Made by a program: the position numbers and the translations under genes. A DNA stretch of 64,000 nucleotides. Origin: an uncultured Pelagibacteraceae bacterium (GTDB lineage: Bacteria > Pseudomonadota > Alphaproteobacteria > Pelagibacterales > Pelagibacteraceae). The notes beneath the pieces are model-generated. The model was given only the letters and a program-made list of their open reading frames with translations. It ran no database searches and was not told the DNA's origin. Shown here one piece after another: positions 30,034 to 39,371 of the stretch (within the stretch, counting starts at the first letter, position 1; each line of letters begins with the position of its first letter). The DNA lies in assembly GCA_902536385.1 (NCBI GenBank), contig CACAWY010000004.1:54068-118067 (forward strand). The letters are read 5' to 3'.

Positions 30034-31960
30034 CCCAAGTTCAGGAAATACAGTTATTAAATCTAAATTAATTGGTAGAAGAATGTTTTTATTAACAGCT
30101 GCTAAAGCAGCAGTTATGGCAGGTATTATAGGAAGACTAGTATCTTTGCAAATTAATGAAAGGTCAAAATATAAAACCTTATCTGATAAAAACAGGTTTA
30201 GAGAGTGGAAGCTGGCACCCGAGAGAGGAATAATCAAAGATTTTTTTGATAAAGAAATTGCGTCAAATGAACAAGTTTATCAAGTTCATTTAATTCCAGA
30301 AAATTCAAAAGATATTGAAAAACTTTTTGTAAGATTAAAAACAATTTTAAATATTACTGATAAAAAATTATCTTACCTAAGAAGAGTGATCGCAAAACAA
30401 AAACCATGGGAGCCTATCATTGTTTCTGATAATATTTCCTGGTCTGAGTTTTCAAGATTAAATCTATTTCTTCATGAACTAGAGGGAGTTAAACCAGTAG
30501 TCTCTGTTGCAAGAATGTACCCTGATAATTCATCAGCTCATATATTAGGGTATGTTTCTCAAGTAAGTGCAAAAGATCTTAAGACAAAAAAATATTTGAA
30601 AGAATTACATGTTCCGGGCATGAGTGTAGGAAAAACTGGGTTAGAAAGAAAATTAGACCAAGAAATTATAGGTAAAATAGGTTTTCAAAGATATGAAGTA
30701 AATGCATTTGGAAAAAGAATTAAACAAATACTTATAGACGAAGGTCAAGCAGGCAAAAGTTTTAAAACGACTTTAGATTTTGAAATACAGAAATTTACCA
30801 GCAAACTTTTAAAAGATAAGGCAGCTGCAGTTTGTGTAATGGATATATTTAATGGAGATATTGTCTCTTTAGTTTCGTCTCCAAGTTTTGAACCGAATGA
30901 ATTTGTCCATGGATTAGATAAAGATTATTGGAACAGTTTAATAAAAAATGGAATGAGACCTTTAACCAATAAGACTATTTCTGGTTTGTATCCCCCCGGA
31001 TCAACTATAAAAACTTTAGTGGCATTAAGTGCTTTAGAAAATGGGATAATTAAACCTTTAGATACTTTTAGATGCAAAGGAAAAATAGAGTTATATGGTG
31101 AGAAATATCACTGTTGGGAAAAAGATGGTCATGGAATTGTAAATTTAAGAAAAGGAATTCAAAGATCTTGCGATGTATATTTTTACGAAGTGGCAAGAAA
31201 GTTAGGAGTAGATAGATTATCAGAAACTGCAAAAAAATTTGGTCTTGGAAAAAAAATTCTCGATGGTTTTATTGAGGAAAGATCTGGGGTTGTGCCAAAT
31301 ACAAAGTGGAAGAAAAAATTTATAGGACAAAACTGGTACTTAGGGGAGACATTACACTCAGGTATAGGTCAAGGTTACTTTCAAAGTACACCACTCCAAT
31401 TGTGTTTAATGACCGCCCAAATTGCTAATGGTGGTTTTGAAATCAAACCAAGATTAATTTTTGATACGGAAAATAACAACTTAAAAAATTATTTAAAACA
31501 TAAAAATGAAAATCCTAATGACCCGTTACCAACAGATTTATTAGTTTCAAATTTTAATTTAAAACCTCTATTTAAAAACCAAGAACATATTAATCTAATA
31601 AAAGATGCCATGTATTCATCTTCAAACGAACCAGGCGGAACATCTTATAGACATAGGTTGGAAAATAGAAAATTCACTTTTGCTGGAAAAACCGGATCAT
31701 CTCAAATTAAAAGATTTACTGAAGAACAGCGAGCTGCTGAAGTAAAACAAGAGAGTTTACCTTACAAGGATAGAGATCATGCGCTATTCGTTGCTTTTGC
31801 TCCTTACGATGATCCTAAATATGCCATAAGTGTTTTAGTAGAGCATGGAGGTTCAGGAGGAAAAGCTGCAGCACCAATCGCAAAAAAAGTGATTAAAAAA
31901 GTTCTTGAAAGACATGATCTTAGACAAAAAGTTAACAGTTTATTGGGGGAAACAGTTTAA
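30026..31960 (+). CDS. mrdA: Penicillin-binding protein 2
   Basis: LYPPGSTIKTLVAL (SxxK), AGKTGSSQ (KTG) motifs, TM anchor. Confidence 0.95.
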   Translation: MLSPSSGNTVIKSKLIGRRMFLLTAAKAAVMAGIIGRLVSLQINERSKYKTLSDKNRFREWKLAPERGIIKDFFDKEIASNEQVYQVHLIPENSKDIEKLFVRLKTILNITDKKLSYLRRVIAKQKPWEPIIVSDNISWSEFSRLNLFLHELEGVKPVVSVARMYPDNSSAHILGYVSQVSAKDLKTKKYLKELHVPGMSVGKTGLERKLDQEIIGKIGFQRYEVNAFGKRIKQILIDEGQAGKSFKTTLDFEIQKFTSKLLKDKAAAVCVMDIFNGDIVSLVSSPSFEPNEFVHGLDKDYWNSLIKNGMRPLTNKTISGLYPPGSTIKTLVALSALENGIIKPLDTFRCKGKIELYGEKYHCWEKDGHGIVNLRKGIQRSCDVYFYEVARKLGVDRLSETAKKFGLGKKILDGFIEERSGVVPNTKWKKKFIGQNWYLGETLHSGIGQGYFQSTPLQLCLMTAQIANGGFEIKPRLIFDTENNNLKNYLKHKNENPNDPLPTDLLVSNFNLKPLFKNQEHINLIKDAMYSSSNEPGGTSYRHRLENRKFTFAGKTGSSQIKRFTEEQRAAEVKQESLPYKDRDHALFVAFAPYDDPKYAISVLVEHGGSGGKAAAPIAKKVIKKVLERHDLRQKVNSLLGETV

Positions 31961-33084
31961 TGTTTAGAGCAAGATCAATCCAGTCATCACTTACATTAAA
32001 AGATAAAATTTTGTCAGTAGATTATATTTTAGTTTTTTCAGTTTTCATTCTCGGTCTTGTAAGTATTCTTGCGATGTATTCTACTGACGGTGGAGAATTT
32101 AAATATCATACTAATAGTCATATACTTAGATTTTTTGTTTTCTTTGGAATGTTCATCACTTTGTCTTTCATTCAAATTAGATTTTGGCACAGTCAAAGCT
32201 ACATAATATATGTTTTATTTTTTATTTTATTACTGGGAGTAAAATATTTCGGTTTAACTTCCTCTGGGTCCAAAAGGTGGTTAGATCTTTATTTTATGAA
32301 TCTACAACCTTCTGAACTTATGAAAATTGGTTTAATATTGTTTCTTGCTAAATATTTTCACCGAATTTCTATCGAAAACATTAATCAAATAAGATTTTTG
32401 TTTTTACCAATTGTAGTATTAGTAGCCCCTGTAATATTAGTCGCTACTCAGCCTGATCTAGGAACAGCTTTATTAATAGCAGCTGGCGGTATAACAGTAG
32501 CTTGGTTAGCAGGAGTAAGGGTAAAATTTTTTGCTATTTCAGCTTTAGCCTTTCTAGCATTACTACCAATAGCTATTTCTTTTTTAAAGCCTTACCAAAA
32601 ATCTAGAATACTCACTTTTTTAAATCCTGAGAGAGATCCTTTAGGAGCAGGCTATCAGATCATTCAATCTAAAATAGCAATTGGTTCAGGCGGGCTATTT
32701 GGCAAAGGTTTTTTACAAGGTTCTCAAAGTTATTTAGATTACTTACCAGAGAAACATACTGACTTTATTTTTACCCTGTTTTCAGAGGAATTTGGTTTCT
32801 TTGGTTCATTATTTATCCTAGTTTTATATGCAATAATTGTATGGAGAATAGTTAAAATAGGAAACGTTACAAGAAGTAACTTTGGAAAACTGTTTTGTTA
32901 CAGTTTTGCCACTGCATTTTTTATATATGTTGTCGTAAATATGATGATGGTATTAGGGTTACTACCCATCGTTGGATCTCCACTGCCAATTATGTCTTAT
33001 GGAGGTTCCTCAATGATGGCAATTATGCTTGGTTTAGGAATAACTATGTCTTGCAAAGTATATAAAGACACCCCGGTAAATTAA
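31960..33084 (+). CDS. rodA: Rod shape-determining SEDS glycosyltransferase RodA
   Basis: SEDS motifs SGSKRWLDLYFMNLQPSELMKIGLILFLAKYFH, PEKHTDFIFTLFSEEFG. Confidence 0.95.
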   Translation: MFRARSIQSSLTLKDKILSVDYILVFSVFILGLVSILAMYSTDGGEFKYHTNSHILRFFVFFGMFITLSFIQIRFWHSQSYIIYVLFFILLLGVKYFGLTSSGSKRWLDLYFMNLQPSELMKIGLILFLAKYFHRISIENINQIRFLFLPIVVLVAPVILVATQPDLGTALLIAAGGITVAWLAGVRVKFFAISALAFLALLPIAISFLKPYQKSRILTFLNPERDPLGAGYQIIQSKIAIGSGGLFGKGFLQGSQSYLDYLPEKHTDFIFTLFSEEFGFFGSLFILVLYAIIVWRIVKIGNVTRSNFGKLFCYSFATAFFIYVVVNMMMVLGLLPIVGSPLPIMSYGGSSMMAIMLGLGITMSCKVYKDTPVN

Positions 33085-33157
33085 AAAAATTAGACCTAAT
33101 TTGGTCAAATTTGATTTTATTAAATACTTGTATATTATAGAAATAGGTGGTTAGTTT

Positions 33158-33622
33158 ATGAAAAAAATTATGTTTGGTGATAAGAAAAAAAAACTTACAG
33201 ATTCAGAAAGATCTTTAATCAGTGAAACAGTGAGCATTGAAGGAACTATTAATAGTTCCGGCGCGATTGATGTTGCAGGATTAATCAAAGGTCCAGTCTT
33301 CTCTAAAGAGATTATAATTAGAGAAACAGGTTCAATTACAGGTTCAATAGAGGGAGATCATGTAGAAATTCACGGTCATTTAGATGGTAAAGTTTCTGGA
33401 CAAGATATTGTTATAGGTGGAACTGGAACAGTAAAAGGCGATATTGAATTCGGAAATAATTTAAAAACTGAAAATGGCGCTGATATTGATGGTTACATTA
33501 AAAAGACAAATAAATCTAAATCAACTTTGACAGGTGATTTTTTATTTAAGAAAAAAGATAAAAAGGAAGCCTCAGAGACTGAGGAGCGACCAGAAGTTGT
33601 AAATAAAGAAGCATTAGCCTAA
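33158..33622 (+). CDS. Bactofilin-family (DUF583) cytoskeletal protein
   Basis: Repetitive beta-helix ISETVSIEGTINSSGAIDVAGLIKGPVFSKEIIIRETGSITGSIEGDHVEIHGHLDGKV. Confidence 0.9.
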   Translation: MKKIMFGDKKKKLTDSERSLISETVSIEGTINSSGAIDVAGLIKGPVFSKEIIIRETGSITGSIEGDHVEIHGHLDGKVSGQDIVIGGTGTVKGDIEFGNNLKTENGADIDGYIKKTNKSKSTLTGDFLFKKKDKKEASETEERPEVVNKEALA

Positions 33623-33666
33623 TCTACCGCACTTTTAATTCTTTTACATTTTAATATAATTTTCTT

Positions 33667-34923
33667 ATGGGAAATAAATGTAAATCCGTTGGAATAGTTG
33701 GCTCAGGTATTCAAGGCGTTTGTATTGGATTACAATTAATTAAAAAAGGAATACCAGTTACTATTTTTGATAGACACGACCCACTTTCAAAAGAGTATAA
33801 ACCAGCATCTTATGGAAATGCTGGCCACTTTTCCCCATATGCAGTTTTACAATTTAATCGGCCAGATATTCTTTATGATGTTCCCAAAATGATTTTTAGT
33901 TCTTACGGACCACTCGCTCTTAAATGGAACTACATCCCAAAAATGTACAATTGGTTTTTAAATTATTTTAAAAATTGCAATGAGAAATCAATGCTACATA
34001 CTGCAAAATATATGCATCAAATTTTAAGTTTATCTAATGATGCATATGAAGAAATTTTTCAAGAAATAGACATATCAGGACTAGTTGAAAAAAAAGGTAT
34101 TATATACGTTTGGACAAATAAAAATCTTAAGAGCAGAAAATTAGAGATTAATATACGAAATAAACTCGGTATTAGACAGAAACTTTTAACTCAAAAAGAA
34201 ATTTTAGATCTCGAACCAAACTTAAACCCTGTATTTGACGCAGGTGTAATTTACGAGACAGCTATGCATGCAAGAGATCCCCATGGAATATTAAAAAAAA
34301 TCTTTAAATTATTTTTAAATAGAGGTGGAGCTTTTATCCAAACAAATATTGAGAGTATTAAACAAGTTAAACAAGATGAAACAATTTTAAAATCTGAAAA
34401 CGATGAGTATAAATTTGAAAAAACAGTAATAGCATCTGGTGCTTATTCTAAAAAATTAACAGATCAGCTTGGGGAAAAAATACCTTTAGATACAGAGAGA
34501 GGATATCATGTTCACTTTAAAAATAGTGATAGTTTAATAAGTAGGCCTGTAATTTTTTTGGATCGAGGGTTCGGGATGACACCAATGAACCAAGGGCTAA
34601 GAGCTGTCGGAACCGTTGAGCTAGGTGGTTTAGAAAATCCACCTTCTAAAAAAAGAATTGAATACATAATTAATTGTGCGAGGGAACTTTTACCTGAGCT
34701 TGGAAAGCATGATGACGAATGGTTAGGGTTTAGGCCTACTTTACCAGATTTTCTTCCAATACTCGGACCTTCTCTTAAAAATAAAAATATAATTTATGCT
34801 TTCGGCCATCAACATTTAGGCTGGACTTTAGGAGCAATAACCGGCAAAATTATTTCAGGAATTGTAGCGGAGGAAAAAACAAATTTAGATTTATCTCCTT
34901 ATAGCTCTAAAAGATTTAATTAG
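33667..34923 (+). CDS. FAD-dependent oxidoreductase, D-amino acid dehydrogenase (DadA)-like
   Basis: VGIVGSGIQGVCIGLQLIKKGIPVTIFDRHDP FAD-binding; GFRPTLPDFLPILGPS; GHQHLGWTLGAITGKII. Confidence 0.8.
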   Translation: MGNKCKSVGIVGSGIQGVCIGLQLIKKGIPVTIFDRHDPLSKEYKPASYGNAGHFSPYAVLQFNRPDILYDVPKMIFSSYGPLALKWNYIPKMYNWFLNYFKNCNEKSMLHTAKYMHQILSLSNDAYEEIFQEIDISGLVEKKGIIYVWTNKNLKSRKLEINIRNKLGIRQKLLTQKEILDLEPNLNPVFDAGVIYETAMHARDPHGILKKIFKLFLNRGGAFIQTNIESIKQVKQDETILKSENDEYKFEKTVIASGAYSKKLTDQLGEKIPLDTERGYHVHFKNSDSLISRPVIFLDRGFGMTPMNQGLRAVGTVELGGLENPPSKKRIEYIINCARELLPELGKHDDEWLGFRPTLPDFLPILGPSLKNKNIIYAFGHQHLGWTLGAITGKIISGIVAEEKTNLDLSPYSSKRFN

Positions 34924-34930
34924 GATTTAT

Positions 34931-35818
34931 TTGTCAAAAAATTATTTAGCTTATTCTTTTCTTACATTAGCGGCTTTATTTTGGTCGGGAAACTTTATTA
35001 TCGGTAAATTTGCAACTTTATTTGAAGTTCCACCTCTAACTTTAAATTTTTTAAGATGGGTCATGGTATGGTTAATATTAATCCCTTTTACAGTAAAAGA
35101 AATTTTAGCAAAGAAAAAATATATTAAAGCAAATTTTTTGGTAATTAGCTTTATGGGTATTTTAACCATTAGCACCTTTAACTCAGTTGTTTATTTTGCT
35201 TTAAACTATACGCAAGTTATAAACGCAGTTTTAATGTTAGCTGCTATACCTCCAATGATAATAATTTTTTCATCAATTATGAAAATTGAAAAAACTAATA
35301 TATTTCAAATATCTGGATTAATCTTATCAATTTTTGGAGTTGGAACAATTATTTCCAATGCCGACATCCAAAAAATAATTTCTTTAAGTTTTAATAAAGG
35401 TGATATATGGATGCTTGTTTGTGTTTTGAGCTGGTCATTATACTCAACTTTACTCAAAAAAAGTAAACTTGAATTGTCTCAATTTTCCTTAATACAATTA
35501 ATGGTTACTGTAGGACTAATATTTTTAGTTCCACAATTTTTATATGAACAATCAATTGGATTAGATTTAAAAATTAATAAACCTTTTATCTTTATTTTAA
35601 TTTATGTAGTTATTTTTCCCGCTATTGCAGCATATTATTGTTGGCAGAAAGCCATAGAACTTATAGGGCCCAATAGATCGTCTATGTTTATTCAGCTGAT
35701 GCCACTTTTTAGTGCAATAATGGCAATAATGATCTTTAAAGAAAAATTTCAATTATTTCATTTTATTGGAGCAACTTTAATAATTTCTGGTATTTATTTG
35801 TCGAATAGGAAAACTTAA
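34931..35818 (+). CDS. EamA/DMT-family transporter (TTG start)
   Basis: About 10 TM helices; FWSGNFIIGKFA and second half VCVLSWSLYSTLLKKSK. Confidence 0.85.
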   Translation: MSKNYLAYSFLTLAALFWSGNFIIGKFATLFEVPPLTLNFLRWVMVWLILIPFTVKEILAKKKYIKANFLVISFMGILTISTFNSVVYFALNYTQVINAVLMLAAIPPMIIIFSSIMKIEKTNIFQISGLILSIFGVGTIISNADIQKIISLSFNKGDIWMLVCVLSWSLYSTLLKKSKLELSQFSLIQLMVTVGLIFLVPQFLYEQSIGLDLKINKPFIFILIYVVIFPAIAAYYCWQKAIELIGPNRSSMFIQLMPLFSAIMAIMIFKEKFQLFHFIGATLIISGIYLSNRKT

Positions 35819-36768
35819 TGATTAAAGTTGCAGTTTTAGATGATTACCAGGATGCTTTTAGACAAATAGTCGATACACTAAAGTATAAAGATAAATATAA
35901 TTTTAAAATTTTTAATGACTCTTTTGTCGATGAAAATGAAGCAATTATTAAATTAGAGGAATTCGAAGCATTGTTTTTGATGCGAGAAAGAACTCCCTTG
36001 ACAAAAACTTTAATAGAAAATTTACCTAATCTTAAGTACATAATGACCTCAGGTATGCGAAATAATTCTATTAATTTAGAAATTACAAAAAAAAAAGGTA
36101 TTTTGGTTTGTGGAACTGAAATAAATTCAAATCCTGCTGCTGAGATCACTTGGGCCTTAATCTTAGGTCTTTTAAGAAACGTTAAACAAGAAATTGACAA
36201 TATGTTTCAAGGGTATTGGCAGACTACAATCGGCTCAGAATTAAAAGGTAAAATGTTGGGAGTTATAGGATTAGGAAAAATTGGAACTCAAGTTGCAAAA
36301 GTAGGAAAAGCTTTTGGAATGGAAGTCTGTGCTTGGAGTGAAAATCTAAATTTATCCCATGCAAATCAACTTGAAGTATTGCCAATGAGCAAAGAAGATT
36401 TACTTAAGAATTCAGATATCATATCTATTCATTTAGTATTGGGAGACAGATATAAAAATTTAATTACAAAAAAAGAGATTGATATGATGAAAAAAACAAG
36501 TTTCCTAATTAATACTTCTAGAGGACCGATTGTGAATGAAAATGATTTAGTCGAAGCTTTAAAAGAAGAAAAAATAGCTGGAGCTGGTTTAGATGTTTAC
36601 GATAGAGAACCTCTTCCACAAGATCATAAATTAAGATTTCTTCCCAACGCATTTTTATTGCCCCATATTGGTTACGTTACGGCTGAAAATTACTCAAAAT
36701 TTTACTTACAAATGATGGAAAATCTTGAAAGTTGTCTAAATAACAAACCTTTAAGATTAATCTCATAG
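35818..36768 (+). CDS. D-2-hydroxyacid dehydrogenase family protein
   Basis: GVIGLGKIGTQVAKVGKAFGMEV, NTSRGPIVNENDLVEAL, GLDVYDREPLP. Confidence 0.9.
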   Translation: MIKVAVLDDYQDAFRQIVDTLKYKDKYNFKIFNDSFVDENEAIIKLEEFEALFLMRERTPLTKTLIENLPNLKYIMTSGMRNNSINLEITKKKGILVCGTEINSNPAAEITWALILGLLRNVKQEIDNMFQGYWQTTIGSELKGKMLGVIGLGKIGTQVAKVGKAFGMEVCAWSENLNLSHANQLEVLPMSKEDLLKNSDIISIHLVLGDRYKNLITKKEIDMMKKTSFLINTSRGPIVNENDLVEALKEEKIAGAGLDVYDREPLPQDHKLRFLPNAFLLPHIGYVTAENYSKFYLQMMENLESCLNNKPLRLIS

Positions 36769-36878
36769 TTAACTCTTCCATTACAGGTTGTATTAGATAT
36801 AAACTCATTATGAGTGATTCGTTTGTTTTATAACGAACAAATCTCTGCTTAAAATAGTGAGAAATATAAAAAGGGAGT

Positions 36879-37280
36879 ATGAAAAAAATTTTAGGCTTAT
36901 TGCTCACACTTACTTTGCTAACTGGTTGTGCAGAGTCTTTAGCTTTACTAGGACCCTCCTCTACTGCAGTAACAGGAGGAAATATCGCTCAGTCAGCTTT
37001 CTCTTCAGCAGTTAATTACGGTGTAAAAAAACAAACTGGAAAAAGCCCAATGGAACATGCAATTGCATATGCCGAAGAAATAAATCCGCAGAAAAAAAAG
37101 GAACCTTGCTTATCATTTGTTCAAAAAACAAACTCAGAAATATGCGCTATTGTAAAAAAACAATTAAAAATAACTAAATCTAAGATCTTAAAGAAATCAA
37201 ACGAAAAATCTTTAAAAGACCTTACTTCATCTCTTCAGCCTAGTATAAATAAAAAATCTAAAATTAAGTATTTAGATTAA
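36879..37280 (+). CDS. Small lipoprotein, paralogue 1
   Basis: Lipobox LLTGC; AESLALLGP...YGVKKQTGKSPMEHAIAYAEEINPQKKKEPC. Confidence 0.7.
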   Translation: MKKILGLLLTLTLLTGCAESLALLGPSSTAVTGGNIAQSAFSSAVNYGVKKQTGKSPMEHAIAYAEEINPQKKKEPCLSFVQKTNSEICAIVKKQLKITKSKILKKSNEKSLKDLTSSLQPSINKKSKIKYLD

Positions 37281-37419
37281 TTTTCTTTAAAACAATCAGC
37301 ACTTTAAACTTAAGATTTTGACCACCTTGGGTTGTGTTAATAAAAATTAATACTTTAATAATTAACTTTTATTTAAAGTTGAAGCAGATATATGGGACCA
37401 ATCAAAACTGGTTTTAATC

Positions 37420-37827
37420 ATGAAAAAAATATTGCTTTTATTATCAACTATTTTCTTGCTAAGCGGTTGCGCTGAGTCTTTAGCATTACTTGGCCCAGGT
37501 GCCTCGAATGGAAGATTTGTTCAATCTAGTTTAAATTCTGCAATAAGTTATGGGGTTAAAAAACAAACAGGAAAAACTCCTTTGGAGCACGCTATTGCTT
37601 TCGCAGAAGAAAAAAATCCAGAGAGAAAAAAAGAAACCTGTATTTCTTCTTTTGAAATAACAAGGTCTGAATTTTGCACAATTTTTAAAAAACAAATTAA
37701 GTCTGAAAGCACTGCTATGGTAGAAAAGACTACAGACCTTGTGAAAGAATTTCCAAAAAATAAAATTAAAGAAATATCTAAAATTGAAAAGATAGCAAAG
37801 AAATCAATTATTTATAATAGAAGGTAG
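37420..37827 (+). CDS. Small lipoprotein, paralogue 2
   Basis: Lipobox LLSGC; AESLALLGPGAS...YGVKKQTGKTPLEHAIAFAEEKNPERKKETC; colinear with 36879-37280. Confidence 0.7.
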   Translation: MKKILLLLSTIFLLSGCAESLALLGPGASNGRFVQSSLNSAISYGVKKQTGKTPLEHAIAFAEEKNPERKKETCISSFEITRSEFCTIFKKQIKSESTAMVEKTTDLVKEFPKNKIKEISKIEKIAKKSIIYNRR

Positions 37828-37871
37828 TTTTTATGATGGCCCCAATAAAATTGGGACCACCTTTTAAATTT

Positions 37872-39164
37872 TTAAGCAGCTAAAGCTTGTTTAATATCAG
37901 CAATTATATCGTCTGGATGTTCTATACCAATTGATAATCTCACATAACCTGGCGTGACACCTGCTGCTGCTAACGCTGCATCATCTAATTGACTGTGCGT
38001 TGTAGTAGCCGGATGAATTGCTAAACTTCTAGCATCACCAATATTAGCAACATGATATAACATTTTTAAGTTATCGATGAATTTAGCACCAGCTTCTTTT
38101 GTGCCCAAATCCATTCCAACTAAAGAACCATATCCACCTTGCATATATTTTTTTGCTCTTTCTTTAATCTCGCCTTGGTGATTAGTAGGGTAGATTACAT
38201 TTTTAACTTTCTTTTGTGTTTCTAAGAAAGAGACAACTTTTTCCGCATTACTGCAATGTTGTTTCATTCTAAGAGCAACTGTTTCCAAACCTTGAATAAT
38301 TTGGAAAGCATTAAACGGACTTAAAGGAGCACCTAAGTCTCTCAATAAGACCACTCTCGCTCTAATTACAAAAGGAATGTTAGCTCCTGTTAATTGAGGA
38401 ACTGCATCTGCCCATATAGCACCACCATAACTTTGGTCAGGCTCATTTAATAATGGTTGTCTTTTTCTGTCTTTAATCCAGTCAAAGTTTCCACCATCAA
38501 CAATAATTCCACCAATTGAAGTCCCGTGACCACCAATATATTTAGTCAAAGAGTGCATTACGATTGCAGCACCATGAGCTAAAGGTTTACAAATTACTGG
38601 TGAAGCTGTGTTATCAATAATTAAAGGAATACCTTTTTTTCTACCTATATCTGAAACTTCCTTAATTGGGAACACACGAAGATAAGGATTTGGACAAGAC
38701 TCACCGTAGTAAGCTCTTGTTTTATCATCAGTTAACTTTTCAAAGTTTTTTGGATCTGCAGGATCCGCAAATCTAACTTCAATACCTTGTTGTCTTAAAG
38801 TATTTTTGAATAAGTTCACTGTACCTCCGTACAAGTCAGTTGAAGCAACTATATTATCTCCAGCCTGTGCCAAGTTTTGAATGCACATCGCTGATGCTGC
38901 TTGACCTGATCCAACTGCAAGTGCTGCTACACCACCCTCTAATGCTGCAACCCTTTTCTCAAGCACATCACATGTTGGGTTCATTATTCTTGTGTAAATA
39001 TTACCAAACTCCTTTAAGCCAAATAAATTTGCAGCAGTTTCTGCATTTTTAAATTGGTAAGAAGTTGTTTGGTAAATTGGAACTGCTACTGCTGTAGTAG
39101 CTGAGTCACTTCTGTAATCGCTACCATGCAAGCCAATAGTTTCCGGATGTTTAAAATCAGCCAT
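37872..39164 (-). CDS. metY: O-acetylhomoserine aminocarboxypropyltransferase/sulfhydrylase (PLP, Cys/Met metabolism family)
   Basis: HSLTKYIGGHGTSIGGIIVDGG PLP-Lys motif; downstream of SAM riboswitches. Confidence 0.93.
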   Translation of the reverse strand: MADFKHPETIGLHGSDYRSDSATTAVAVPIYQTTSYQFKNAETAANLFGLKEFGNIYTRIMNPTCDVLEKRVAALEGGVAALAVGSGQAASAMCIQNLAQAGDNIVASTDLYGGTVNLFKNTLRQQGIEVRFADPADPKNFEKLTDDKTRAYYGESCPNPYLRVFPIKEVSDIGRKKGIPLIIDNTASPVICKPLAHGAAIVMHSLTKYIGGHGTSIGGIIVDGGNFDWIKDRKRQPLLNEPDQSYGGAIWADAVPQLTGANIPFVIRARVVLLRDLGAPLSPFNAFQIIQGLETVALRMKQHCSNAEKVVSFLETQKKVKNVIYPTNHQGEIKERAKKYMQGGYGSLVGMDLGTKEAGAKFIDNLKMLYHVANIGDARSLAIHPATTTHSQLDDAALAAAGVTPGYVRLSIGIEHPDDIIADIKQALAA

Positions 39165-39204
39165 TGATTTTCCCCCTTACTGTTTCTCTTACTGTCTCGT
39201 TCAT
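39157..39204 (-). CDS. Candidate 15-codon leader ORF (uORF2) MNETVRETVRGKING, overlapping the metY start
   Basis: GGAG with 5-nt spacing to ATG; its TGA (39157-39159) overlaps metY ATG (ATGGCTGA). Confidence 0.5.
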   Translation of the reverse strand: MNETVRETVRGKING

Positions 39205-39261
39205 TTTTTCTCCGTTTTTCTGGAGAAGTATGAACGAAGTTAAATTCTGTTCATCTTCTCC
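39198..39261 (-). promoter_or_regulatory. Alternative-hairpin region: segment 1 GGAGAAGATGAAC (39261-39249), segment 2 CGTTCATACTTCTCC (39236-39222), segment 3 GGAGAAAAAATGAACG (39213-39198)
   Basis: Segment 2 is complementary to both segment 1 (13 bp, 1 bulge) and segment 3 (6+7 bp); each partner contains a GGAG and an ATG. Confidence 0.65.
39240..39254 (-). CDS. Candidate 4-codon leader ORF (uORF1) MNRI immediately after SAM-V
   Basis: AAAAAGGAGAAG ATG AAC AGA ATT TAA; SD spacing is short, about 3-4 nt. Confidence 0.3.
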   Translation of the reverse strand: MNRI

Positions 39262-39314
39262 TTTTTAGTACTTCGGCATATGCCAGGCGTACAATATGGT
39301 TCAAATGCCTGGTT
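39258..39314 (-). promoter_or_regulatory. SAM-V riboswitch aptamer
   Basis: ccaggcatttgaaccatattgtacgcctggcatatgccgaagtactaaaaaggag matches the remembered SAM-V consensus; upstream of metY. Confidence 0.85.
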
Positions 39315-39331
39315 TAATTTTAGATTTTTCC

Positions 39332-39360
39332 AAAAAAAAACCACCGACTAAAGCGGTGGT
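39332..39360 (-). terminator. Intrinsic terminator between SAM-II and SAM-V
   Basis: ACCACCGctttagtCGGTGGTTTTTTTTT; 5' arm and loop (CGCTTTAG) complementary to the SAM-II 3' strand CTAAAGCG. Confidence 0.9.
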
Positions 39361-39371
39361 CATTTGACTTG

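Noticed and set aside
35844-36200. 118-aa minus-strand ORF
   Set aside because: Entirely antisense to the well-supported D-2-hydroxyacid dehydrogenase CDS.
37841-37855. CCCAAT-aaa-ATTGGG hairpin between convergent genes as a terminator
   Set aside because: Short stem without a clean T-tract on either side; not confident enough to call.
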